A DNA stretch of 9,260 nt, taken from the NCBI GenBank assembly GCA_946478765.1, contig CAMLDH010000135.1, forward strand, positions 1-9,260. Direction: 5' to 3'. Position 1 is the stretch's first letter; each line of letters starts with the position of its first letter. This document shows, piece after piece, positions 1 to 5,752 of this stretch. The stretch comes from an uncultured Oxalobacteraceae bacterium. Lineage in GTDB: Bacteria; Pseudomonadota; Gammaproteobacteria; Burkholderiales; Burkholderiaceae. Both the position numbers and the translations under genes were made by a program. The notes beneath the pieces were generated by a model. That model was not told the DNA's origin, searched no databases, and was given only the letters and a program-made list of their open reading frames with translations.

Positions 1-69
1 CATGGCGTCCATGAGAAACCCGATGTAGAGACATGCTCTTGGCGACAGTATTACATAAGGCGATTTCAT
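1..69 (-). CDS. Possible 5' end of an unidentified minus-strand gene (partial)
   Basis: An open frame starts at ATG (69-67) and runs off the left edge of the window after 23 codons. It begins MKSPYVIL and contains LYIGFLMDAM, which is hydrophobic enough to be the start of a membrane or exported protein. Its ATG overlaps the TGA of the preceding small frame (68-66) in an ATGA junction, the usual form of translational coupling. No clear Shine-Dalgarno sequence precedes it. The product cannot be recognised from 23 residues, and the frame could be open by chance. The ATGA overlap is the main reason to list it. Confidence 0.25.
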   Translation of the reverse strand, partial: MKSPYVILSPRACLYIGFLMDAM

Positions 70-254
70 CCGGCAGTTGACAAACCCGCCGCAGCGAAAA
101 AGAAAAGGGCAAGACCGACGTAAATGTGCAATGCATCCTTCGACAGACCAGTGAATGACACGATTGCCAATTTGATGGTTTGTCGGTTGCAATTGCCATG
201 GATGGCGCTGTTCAACTGGTTCGACGCGAATGCGCAGCGATCGTCAGATGTCAA
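66..254 (-). CDS. Possible small membrane protein or truncated gene remnant, 62 aa
   Basis: This minus-strand frame starts at TTG (254-252), which overlaps the TGA stop of the EthD-like gene as TTGA, and ends at TGA (68-66). The N-terminal 28 residues are polar. Residues 29-58, containing LAIVSFTGLSKDALHIYVGL followed by ALFFFAAAG, look like one membrane segment and read like real protein rather than a shadow frame. The protein stops soon after this segment, so it may be a complete tiny membrane protein or the front of a longer one cut by a frameshift near 80-90. I recognise no family with certainty. No Shine-Dalgarno sequence was identified for the TTG, so translation would rely on coupling to the upstream gene. 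Confidence 0.35.
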   Translation of the reverse strand: MTSDDRCAFASNQLNSAIHGNCNRQTIKLAIVSFTGLSKDALHIYVGLALFFFAAAGLSTAG

Positions 255-568
255 ATATGCGCGGTGACCGTGCTTAACCGGATTTCCGGTTGCAGATTGG
301 TATATTTTGACGCGTTGCCAAGCAGTATCTGGCTGACCGCCGTCATTGCCGCCTGTGCCTGTTCCAGCGACTTGAAATAGGCGTGACTTTCCGCGATGAT
401 TTCACCCGGCACCGGCGAGCGTGAGCTCAACATGCGATCGCTCTCCAGACGCATCAAGCCATGCGGCAGCAATTGATCGCGCGTCAATTCCATGTGCTGC
501 TTGTTGTAATACTCGCGGTCGAAAGACGCGCCTTCCTGCCAGCGGTAGTATCGCGTGACCCGGATCAT
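251..568 (-). CDS. EthD-like small protein (dimeric alpha/beta barrel fold), 105 aa
   Basis: The protein begins MIRVTRYYR and shows the layout of the EthD family: a first beta strand, then FDREYYNKQHMELTRDQL (residues 16-33), a central region with ESHAYFKSLEQAQAAM, and a C-terminal TNLQPEIRLSTV strand. EthD-type proteins are small cytoplasmic proteins of the dimeric alpha/beta barrel fold. The founding member is needed for ethyl tert-butyl ether degradation, but most members have no known reaction and the substrate here cannot be inferred. I chose the ATG at 568 because it starts the conserved strand and has AGGA just upstream. In-frame ATGs at 580 and 592 would add 4 or 8 residues, and one at 658 would add 30. 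The region around these starts is a tandem duplication (see findings). Its stop overlaps a TTG that could start the next frame. Confidence 0.7.
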   Translation of the reverse strand: MIRVTRYYRWQEGASFDREYYNKQHMELTRDQLLPHGLMRLESDRMLSSRSPVPGEIIAESHAYFKSLEQAQAAMTAVSQILLGNASKYTNLQPEIRLSTVTAHI

Positions 569-592
569 TTTTCCTGCCATATTTCCTGCCAT
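569..592 (-). repeat. Tandem 12-base duplication at the start of the EthD-like gene
   Basis: On the plus strand, 569-580 (ttttcctgccat) and 581-592 (atttcctgccat) differ only at the first base. Read on the minus strand, each unit carries an ATG followed by GGCAGGA, so both the start codon and the Shine-Dalgarno-like AGGA are present twice, just ahead of the ATG at 568. Translated, the units give MAGN and MAGK. The repeat is 12 bases long and in frame, so copy number changes would add or remove start sites without breaking the gene. Confidence 0.75.
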
Positions 593-676
593 ATCAAGCG
601 CGTGGGATTGAAAATAACGACTCATTGCGCAAACAGTTTGTTTTGCATTGTTGAACACTGGATTTCCTGATTTGAC

Positions 677-702
677 GCGGCTTACAAAGGGGGAGAAGCC
701 GC
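677..702. other. Inverted repeat with a purine-rich loop
   Basis: GCGGCTT (677-683) and AAGCCGC (696-702) are exact inverted repeats separated by 12 bases (acaaagggggag). On the plus strand the loop carries a Shine-Dalgarno-like AGGGGGAG, and ATG ATT ATT TGA follows immediately at 703-714. No run of T follows the stem in either direction, so it is not a standard terminator. Its function is unknown. Confidence 0.45.
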
Positions 703-805
703 ATGATTATTTGACCTTGCCGCACCGCGTGACCGGGTCGGCTCCTGCAACGGAAGACCCTGCGCGAATGGGTGTCAATTACACATGAAAACAGTCTTTC
801 AGACC

Positions 806-823
806 ATGCCATATTTATGGTAT
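806..823. promoter_or_regulatory. AT-rich near-perfect palindrome, possible operator
   Basis: ATGCCATA (806-813), a TT centre (814-815) and TATGGTAT (816-823) form an 18-base palindrome with one mismatched pair out of eight. Its size and symmetry suit a dimeric helix-turn-helix regulator. It lies about 98 bases upstream of the rep -10 element and well upstream of the EthD-like gene. No regulator can be named from sequence. Confidence 0.3.
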
Positions 824-920
824 TTAGCGCCTATTTCGGCTTGCAGTGAGCGCTGGCTATTGCAAATTTGACCAGAGCATTTTTCCTACGCGCTTATTCT
901 GTCGGCCAGCCGGTCGTCGC

Positions 921-929
921 TGATACAAT
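921..929 (+). promoter_or_regulatory. Extended -10 promoter for rep
   Basis: TGATACAAT fits the extended -10 pattern TGn followed by TACAAT, one base from TATAAT. No good -35 hexamer is found 16-18 bases upstream, as is common for extended -10 promoters. A start near 936 would leave a leader of about 22 bases before the ATG at 958. The in-frame ATG at 928 lies inside this element and would not be in the transcript. Confidence 0.5.
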
Positions 930-957
930 GATCCGCTTTGCTTCTCCGGTTTTACGC

Positions 958-3003
958 ATGTCATCCACCCCGCAGTTTGGCCTCAACGCCCCGCAACGCG
1001 AAGCCGTCAAATACATGGAAGGCCCGTGCCTGGTGCTGGCCGGCGCCGGCTCCGGCAAGACGCGCGTGATCACGCAAAAAATCGCGCACCTGATCGAAGA
1101 CTGCGGTTACGAATCCAGGCACATCGCGGCGCTCACCTTCACCAACAAGGCCGCCACGGAAATGCAGGAACGCATCGCGAAGCTGTTGAAAGAGCCGAAG
1201 CAGGCGAAGAATCTGACGGTCAGCACCTTCCATTCGCTGGGCGTCAAAATCCTGCGCCAGGAAGCCAACGAACTGGGCTTGAAAGACCGCTTCTCGATCA
1301 TGGACAGCGACGATTGTTTTTCGCTGGTGCAGGATCTGGCGCTGACGACCGACAAGCAATTGATCCGCCGCATTCAGACCGCGATGTCGCTGTGGAAGAA
1401 CGGCCTGGTCGATCCCGACGCTGCGCTGAAAAGTGCGGTCACCGAAGACGAAGCGCAAGCCGCGCGCATCTACCGCAGTTACGTTGCCACTCTGTCCGCC
1501 TATCAGGCGGTTGATTTCGACGACCTGATCCGCTTGCCGGTGGAACTGTTCCGCGACAAGGAAGCGGTGCGCGACAAATGGCAGCGCCGGTTGCGCTACC
1601 TACTGGTCGACGAGTACCAGGACACCAACACCTGCCAGTACGAGTTGGTGAAACTGCTGGTCACCGGCATCGGCAAGAAGCCGATGTTTACTGCGGTGGG
1701 CGACGACGATCAGGCGATCTACGCGTGGCGCGGCGCGACCATCGAAAACCTGAAGCAACTGCAAGTCGATTTCCCCGATCTGCGCGTGATCAAGCTGGAA
1801 CAGAATTACCGTTCGACCACGCGCATACTGCAAGCGGCCAATACCGTCATTGCCAACAATCCGAAACTGTTCGACAAACAATTATGGTCGGAACACGGCC
1901 TGGGTGATCCGATCAAGGTATTGGCGATGCAGGACGACGACCAGGAGGCGGAGCAGGTCGCGATCACCTTGTCCGCGCATCGCTTCGAGCGGCGCGCAAA
2001 ATTTTCCGATTACGCGATCCTGTATCGCGGCAACCATCAATCGCGCGTGATCGAACAGGCATTGCGCAAGGAGCGCATCCCGTACACGATTTCCGGCGGC
2101 CAGAGCTTTTTCGACCGCGCCGAAATCAAGGACATCATCAGCTACCTGCGCCTGGTTGCCAATCAAGACGACGATCCCGCATTCATCCGCGCCGTCACCA
2201 CGCCTAAGCGCGGTGTCGGCCAATCGACGCTGGAAGCGCTCGGCGCGTTTTCCGGACAATGGCAATGCTCGTTGTTCGAAGCGGTTTTCAAGGGCGGCAT
2301 CGAAGCGAAACTCGCCGATCGCCAGTTGGCGCCGCTGCGCGGATTCTGCAACTTCATCAACCAGCTCGAAGCGCATGCACACCGGGAAGGACATGCCGCC
2401 AGCCTGCTGGACGACATGATGAAAGAGATCCATTACGAAGCGTACCTGTACGACGCTTTTGACGACCGCCAGGCGCAATCCAAATGGCAGAACGTGCTCG
2501 ACTTCACGAACTGGCTGAAAGAGAAGGGCAGCGGCGGCAAGGAGGGTACCGATCGTGAAAAGAGCCTGCTGGATTTGACGCAGATGGTTGCGTTGATGAC
2601 CATGCTGGAAGGCAAAGACGAAGAGCCGGATGCGGTGCGCATGTCGACGCTGCATGCATCGAAGGGACTGGAATTCCCGCACGTGTTTCTGGTCGGCGTG
2701 GAAGAGGGCATCTTGCCGCATAAGGGCGCCCCCGATGCACCGATCGAAACCCTGGGCGCGCGCATTGAAGAAGAACGGCGCCTGATGTATGTCGGCATCA
2801 CGCGCGCGCAGCGCAGCCTGCATATCACTTGGTGCAAGAAGAGGAAGCGCGCGCGCGAGAGTGTCAATTGCGATGTATCGCGCTTCATCAAGGAAATGAA
2901 GCTGGATGAAGGCGATGCGGTGCCGACCGAAGCGGAAACCATCACGCCGCAGAATCGGCTGGCGAATTTGAAGGCATTATTGCAGAAGCCGAAGGCGACG
3001 TAA
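958..3003 (+). CDS. rep: ATP-dependent DNA helicase Rep (superfamily 1A), 681 aa
   Basis: Rep is a 3'-5' superfamily 1A helicase that clears proteins ahead of replication forks and helps restart them. All helicase motifs are visible: Q motif glutamine (Q13); Walker A AGAGSGKT (28-35, Lys34); TFTNKAA; Walker B VDEYQDT (D218-E219); GDDDQAIYAWRG (248-259); LEQNYRS (280-286); the ILYRGNHQSR block; STLHASKGLEF (563-573); and the ERRLMYVGITRA block with R607-R608 and R616. The length is close to the 673 residues of E. coli Rep. GPCLVLAGAGSGKTRVIT, the NHQSR region and the C-terminal LANLKALL separate Rep from UvrD and PcrA. The ATG at 958 starts just before the conserved N-terminus. The frame is open from an ATG at 928 and an upstream codon at 868, but these precede or overlap the promoter. 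No strong Shine-Dalgarno sequence is seen. Confidence 0.95.
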   Translation: MSSTPQFGLNAPQREAVKYMEGPCLVLAGAGSGKTRVITQKIAHLIEDCGYESRHIAALTFTNKAATEMQERIAKLLKEPKQAKNLTVSTFHSLGVKILRQEANELGLKDRFSIMDSDDCFSLVQDLALTTDKQLIRRIQTAMSLWKNGLVDPDAALKSAVTEDEAQAARIYRSYVATLSAYQAVDFDDLIRLPVELFRDKEAVRDKWQRRLRYLLVDEYQDTNTCQYELVKLLVTGIGKKPMFTAVGDDDQAIYAWRGATIENLKQLQVDFPDLRVIKLEQNYRSTTRILQAANTVIANNPKLFDKQLWSEHGLGDPIKVLAMQDDDQEAEQVAITLSAHRFERRAKFSDYAILYRGNHQSRVIEQALRKERIPYTISGGQSFFDRAEIKDIISYLRLVANQDDDPAFIRAVTTPKRGVGQSTLEALGAFSGQWQCSLFEAVFKGGIEAKLADRQLAPLRGFCNFINQLEAHAHREGHAASLLDDMMKEIHYEAYLYDAFDDRQAQSKWQNVLDFTNWLKEKGSGGKEGTDREKSLLDLTQMVALMTMLEGKDEEPDAVRMSTLHASKGLEFPHVFLVGVEEGILPHKGAPDAPIETLGARIEEERRLMYVGITRAQRSLHITWCKKRKRARESVNCDVSRFIKEMKLDEGDAVPTEAETITPQNRLANLKALLQKPKAT

Positions 3004-3024
3004 GCGCAACGCGTAACGTGAGAC

Positions 3025-3045
3025 GCGGCTTGAAGCGCCGCTGTC
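3025..3045 (+). terminator. Weak hairpin after rep, possible inefficient terminator
   Basis: GCGGC (3025-3029) pairs with GCCGC (3037-3041) around a 7-base loop. GAC and GTC extend the stem past a single bulged T. It starts 22 bases after the rep stop codon. Only a short pyrimidine stretch follows, without a real T run, so termination would be weak or factor-dependent. Confidence 0.25.
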
Positions 3046-3133
3046 GGGTTTCCTCCCCGGCCCCACCCGTGAAAAATTGCAGCCGTCAGCTGGCGCACAC
3101 ATCGGCATGAAAAAATCCATCCCAAACGAACTC

Positions 3134-3142
3134 TGGGATAAT
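3134..3142 (+). promoter_or_regulatory. Possible extended -10 promoter for the OmpH-like gene
   Basis: TGGGATAAT matches TGn plus GATAAT, one base from consensus. The start codon follows 27 bases later with AGGAGA between, giving a leader of roughly 20 bases. No matching -35 was found. It suggests that the OmpH-like gene has its own transcript rather than relying on rep. Confidence 0.4.
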
Positions 3143-3169
3143 CATCTTTTTGAAATCAGGAGAACTCCC

Positions 3170-3697
3170 TTGAACCTGTCAACCGTGCCGGCCTCACTGT
3201 CCAGATGCGCCGGAATGCTCGCCTTGTTTCTGTGTGTATCGATGCATGTCCACGCGCAGGAAGCCAAGGTCGGATTCATCGATACCCAGCGCATCTTGCG
3301 CGACTCGGTGCAGGCCAAGGCGGCGCAGGTAAAGCTGGAGCGCGAATTTACCGGCCGCGACAAGGAGTTGCAGGAGATGGCGGCGCGCTTGAAGTCCATG
3401 TCCGCGCAATTCGACAAGGATGCGGCGGGATTGCCCGAAGCGGATCGCGTCAGGCGCCAGCGCGAATTGGTTGATCTCAACAACGCAGTGCAACGAAAAC
3501 AGCGCGAGTTCCGCGAAGACTTGAGCCAGCGCCAGCAGGAAGAGTACAAGCTGGTGCTGGAGCAGGCGCACAAGGTAATGAAGCAGATTGCGGAAACGGA
3601 AAAATACGACATCATTTTCGAGAACGCAGTGCAGTACAACGCGCGCATTGACATCACGGAAAAGGTGATCAAGGCGTTGACGGCCATCCATCGATAA
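3170..3697 (+). CDS. OmpH/Skp-family periplasmic chaperone-like protein, 175 aa
   Basis: Skp/OmpH proteins are periplasmic chaperones that hold unfolded outer-membrane proteins in a trimer with coiled-coil arms. I chose TTG (3170) as the start because AGGAGA (3158-3163) sits 6 bases upstream and it begins a proper signal peptide. That peptide has a hydrophobic core GMLALFLCVSM at residues 15-25 and a VHA site for cleavage after residue 29. The mature part opens with KVGFIDTQRIL, the family's first strand, followed by about 100 residues rich in K, E, R and Q suited to helical arms, then QIAETEKYDIIFENAVQYNARIDIT and a final helix. Its length is normal for Skp. The classical skp lies between bamA and lpxD. 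Here the neighbours are rep and a VF530-type gene, so this may be a paralogue. An in-frame ATG at 3077 would hide the signal peptide and is unlikely. Confidence 0.85.
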   Translation: MNLSTVPASLSRCAGMLALFLCVSMHVHAQEAKVGFIDTQRILRDSVQAKAAQVKLEREFTGRDKELQEMAARLKSMSAQFDKDAAGLPEADRVRRQRELVDLNNAVQRKQREFREDLSQRQQEEYKLVLEQAHKVMKQIAETEKYDIIFENAVQYNARIDITEKVIKALTAIHR

Positions 3698-3754
3698 TTC
3701 TGCAGCCGCCATGTCATTGCCAAACGGCTCTTTAACGCTGCGTCACCGCCGGCC

Positions 3755-3976
3755 ATGAACAATATGACCGGCAATTCCCTGCATGGCATTACCCTGGAGC
3801 AGATACTGGTGCGGCTTGAGCAGCATTATGGCTGGGCGGAACTCGGAAAGAAGATTGATATCCGATGCTTTACCAGCGAACCGAGCATCAAGTCCAGTTT
3901 GAAGTTTCTGCGCAAAACGCCGTGGGCCCGGGAAAAAGTGGAAGACTTATATCGCAGCACGAAGTTCGCCCCATAA
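3755..3976 (+). CDS. VF530-family small protein (DUF2132), 73 aa
   Basis: The sequence closely fits the VF530 family of small proteins, which are annotated as putative DNA-binding. [10 protein letters not shown] (residues 9-18) is followed by [14 protein letters not shown], the signature [20 protein letters not shown] (about 34-53) and [14 protein letters not shown]. Length is typical. The protein lacks a signal peptide or membrane segment and is presumably cytoplasmic. The DNA-binding role comes from the fold seen in the family's structure, and no target is known. The ATGs at 3755 and 3764 are both possible starts. Neither has a strong Shine-Dalgarno sequence, and the first is preceded by GC-rich sequence. 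It lies 57 bases after the OmpH-like gene and may be cotranscribed with it. Confidence 0.85.
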   Translation: MNNMTGNSLHGITLEQILVRLEQHYGWAELGKKIDIRCFTSEPSIKSSLKFLRKTPWAREKVEDLYRSTKFAP

Positions 3977-4077
3977 CGTTGCCGGAATGGGGCTTGAAGC
4001 ACCGCGTCAGAGTGCGCGGAGGGCGGCGATTTCATCCGCAACTGCGCTGGCTTGTCCAGGATGACGAAAATGCCGCG

Positions 4078-4106
4078 TTCCTGGTGGCGGCAGCTTCCCG
4101 TATACT
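4078..4106 (+). promoter_or_regulatory. Possible promoter for slyX-DUF2288
   Basis: TATACT (4101-4106) is a good -10. A poor -35 (TTCCTG, 4078-4083) lies 17 bases upstream. Transcription would begin near 4113, leaving a leader of about 80 bases before the GTG of slyX. The rest of the 215-base gap after the VF530 gene (3977-4191) shows no gene. Confidence 0.35.
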
Positions 4107-4191
4107 CCTTTGCTTTACCGAAGCGGCGCCGCATGATCGAAAACAGTGACGGACATGCGCGCGCGCCCCTTTCAACCGTGGAGACATCACA

Positions 4192-4401
4192 GTGAGCACT
4201 GAAAACCGTTTAGTCGAGATTGAAATCAAAGTCTCGCGCCAGGATGACATGCTCGATACCTTGAATCAGACGATCTACCGGCAGCAAAAGAAGATCGATG
4301 AACTGGAGGCGCTGTGTTCGGCACTGGCCAGGCGCATCAAGGAGATGGGGAGCGCCGACGCCGGGCGCAACCTGGTCGACGAAAGACCGCCGCATTACTG
4401 A
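4192..4401 (+). CDS. slyX: SlyX-family coiled-coil protein, 69 aa
   Basis: SlyX is a small cytoplasmic protein of unknown function, first named for its position next to slyD in E. coli. The family hallmarks are here: RLVEIEIKVSRQDD near the N-terminus (6-19), LNQTIYRQQKKIDELEAL (25-42) with heptad-spaced hydrophobics indicating a coiled coil, LARRIKEM, and the C-terminal PPHY. The start is GTG at 4192, with GGAGA (4180-4184) 7 bases upstream. Its TGA overlaps the next start codon by one base (TGATG), so the DUF2288 gene downstream is probably translationally coupled. No slyD or FKBP gene is adjacent in this window. Confidence 0.88.
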   Translation: MSTENRLVEIEIKVSRQDDMLDTLNQTIYRQQKKIDELEALCSALARRIKEMGSADAGRNLVDERPPHY

Positions 4402-4739
4402 TGGTACCCGACATGACAAGCGCACCCGAATCCGATAAACAACACGCACTTCTGCGCGCGAAACTGAACCAGGAGACATCGCAGCTGCAGTGGGCCGAAT
4501 TGCTGCGCCACTTCGCCGCCGGTGCCGTCATCGCAGTGAGCAAGGATCTGGACTTGATCGAAGTGGCGGCGCGCATCTCGAATGACGACAAGGCAAGCGT
4601 CGCGCAATGGATGGCAGAGCATCGCGTGGCAAGAGTCTCCGATGCGCAAGCCGCCGCATGGCTGGACGCCGAGGCGGTCTTGTGGGCGGTAGTGGTCAGC
4701 CCGTGGATACTGGTGCAGCAGGAAAAACCGTGTAACTGA
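4401..4739 (+). CDS. DUF2288 family protein, 112 aa
   Basis: The protein matches DUF2288, a small cytoplasmic family of unknown function. LLRAKLNQETSQLQW (17-31) is followed by LRHFAAGAVIAVSKDLDLIEVA, then DDKASVAQWMAEHRVARVSD, and the conserved tryptophan-rich end LWAVVVSPWILVQ (94-106). The ATG at 4401 overlaps the slyX stop (TGATG) and is chosen because neither it nor the in-frame ATG at 4413 has a Shine-Dalgarno sequence, which fits translation by re-initiation after slyX. Starting at 4413 would remove four residues outside the conserved part. An open stretch back to 4314 overlaps slyX in another frame and is not coding. The product's biochemical role is unknown. Confidence 0.85.
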   Translation: MVPDMTSAPESDKQHALLRAKLNQETSQLQWAELLRHFAAGAVIAVSKDLDLIEVAARISNDDKASVAQWMAEHRVARVSDAQAAAWLDAEAVLWAVVVSPWILVQQEKPCN

Positions 4740-4799
4740 GGCGTTTTCCAAAGCGCCACAACACGTCGCAGGACGTCCGCCATTTGTGCGGCAGTGCGA

Positions 4800-4805
4800 T
4801 ATACT
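4800..4805 (+). promoter_or_regulatory. Possible -10 element for the FliL-like gene
   Basis: TATACT in the context gcgaTATACTttg is a good -10, placing transcription start near 4812, about 35 bases before the ATG at 4847. No -35 match was found. A second candidate, TACAAT (4837-4842), is too close to the ATG to serve that start unless translation is leaderless. Confidence 0.3.
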
Positions 4806-4846
4806 TTGCCATCCCTTTATCCGGCGCTTCCCTGCATACAATCGGC

Positions 4847-5305
4847 ATGCCAATACCAAAATCGAGCTCGAAGGCAAACGTAAAACCCGCAGTGCAAGCG
4901 AACGGCCGAACTATCTCGTATACAGTCGGCATCGCCTTGTTTTGTATCGTGCTTGGATTCATTCTGATTTGGTCGCGCCTTGGCATTGCGCAAAAAAATC
5001 AGCCCACCATCGCGTATGCCAGCATCGGCCCGCTAATCACGCACGGTCGCGGCTATGCAATGGCGGCCACCATGGCGCTCCAAACCAGCGCCGCCGATGC
5101 CAAGTGGGCGGCGCAGAACAAGAACGCGCTCAGCGAGGTTTTAAAAGCGACCCTGGCCAAGGCCGATCCGCGTGCCTTGCATGGGGCGAATGGCCTGGTC
5201 GCCTTGCAGGAGACGCTGAAGCTGGCCACCAATACGGCGCTCCATACCGAGCAGGTGCAACGCGTTTTGCTGACGGACTTCATCCTGCAAGAAGCTGGCA
5301 ACTGA
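4847..5305 (+). CDS. FliL-like single-pass membrane protein, 152 aa
   Basis: The layout is that of FliL-type proteins: a short cytoplasmic lysine-rich N-terminus, one membrane helix (about residues 23-42, ISYTVGIALFCIVLGFILIW), then a periplasmic domain. The domain contains YASIGPLITHGRG, a segment with regularly spaced alanines and lysines, GANGLVALQETLK, and a terminal VQRVLLTDFILQ. That end resembles the final strand of FliL, for example the TAFIL-type ending of E. coli FliL. FliL binds the flagellar motor stator, and its domain relates to the SPFH/stomatin fold. No flagellar genes are nearby, so the function here is open. ATG 4847 was chosen because the frame upstream to TTG 4784 contains the promoter-like sequence. 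It lacks a visible Shine-Dalgarno sequence. Assignment rests on architecture and the C-terminal motif only. Confidence 0.6.
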   Translation: MPIPKSSSKANVKPAVQANGRTISYTVGIALFCIVLGFILIWSRLGIAQKNQPTIAYASIGPLITHGRGYAMAATMALQTSAADAKWAAQNKNALSEVLKATLAKADPRALHGANGLVALQETLKLATNTALHTEQVQRVLLTDFILQEAGN

Positions 5306-5690
5306 AGGTATCGTCCGCCGGACCCATCCTGCCGTCACCATTAAAATCAATAAATCCGCATCCCTCTGCACGCAGCCCAGGCATCACGAACAAAAAAGTG
5401 TGTGTCAGCGTTGTACTGTCATCGTCGTTATCCATGCTGCGTTGCAAAACGCGGAATGTCTCCGAATTGTGTATCGCGCAACAAGACCACCGCGCCGCGT
5501 TGACGCATTGCGTTTCCAAATCCTTGTTTTTAGATCGAGGGCGGCCGCACATAGTTCTGCTTGTCGTCGCCATTTTCCGGACGAGCGGCGCGCAATCGGA
5601 TTGCTTGCGCTCATCGTTTTTCCTGTTCAACGAGCCTCTGACTTGGCGCCGCCGGCGTTGACATGGAATTTCCGCATTTTTCATCTAAGC
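5306..5690. other. Gene-free gap with possible decayed minus-strand coding sequence
   Basis: This is the first part of the 527-base space between the FliL-like gene and dinB, and I see no intact gene in it. On the minus strand, short stretches in three different frames look protein-like. One starts at ATG 5614 with AGGA upstream (MSASNPIARRSSGKWRRQ). A second spans 5508-5428 and contains RGAVVLLRDTQFGDIPRF. A third, near 5360-5320, contains DFNGDGRMGPADD. None continues far, so they may be remains of a broken gene or chance. Codon use is unlike the neighbouring genes. Confidence 0.3.
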
Positions 5691-5736
5691 ACGCACAAGA
5701 ACGATTGCGATTTCAAGGACGCGTTCTTGCTTGCGT
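5691..5736. repeat. Long imperfect inverted repeat upstream of dinB
   Basis: ACGCA (5691-5695) plus CAAGAACG (5696-5703) can pair with CGTTCTTG (5722-5729) and TGCGT (5732-5736). This gives 13 base pairs with a two-base bulge (5730-5731) and an 18-base loop. No T run follows in either direction, so it is not a standard terminator. It is followed after 16 bases by a second, stronger inverted repeat. Confidence 0.5.
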
Positions 5737-5752
5737 CGTTGTGACAGAGCTC

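Larger units (their letters stand above)
569..957. other. Divergent intergenic region between the EthD-like gene and rep
   Basis: About 390 bases lie between the two divergent gene starts. I see no convincing gene: the frames here lack family-like sequence and overlap one another. The region holds the start-site duplication (569-592), a 7-base-pair hairpin (677-702), an AT-rich palindrome (806-823) and the extended -10 promoter for rep (921-929). No clear -35/-10 pair for the leftward EthD-like gene was found. Confidence 0.6.

Noticed and set aside
868..957. Upstream extension of rep by 30 codons
   Set aside because: Rep homologues begin near the ATG at 958, and the extension runs through the extended -10 promoter.
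1882..2823. A 313-codon minus-strand open frame inside rep
   Set aside because: It is antisense to the conserved helicase motifs, its residues show no family-like pattern, and GC-rich codon bias opens such shadow frames.
5310..5360. EF-hand or dockerin-like DFNGDGRMGPADD on the minus strand as a calcium-binding gene
   Set aside because: A single loop without a second motif or a supported reading frame is not enough, so it is kept only as part of the possible decayed gene.
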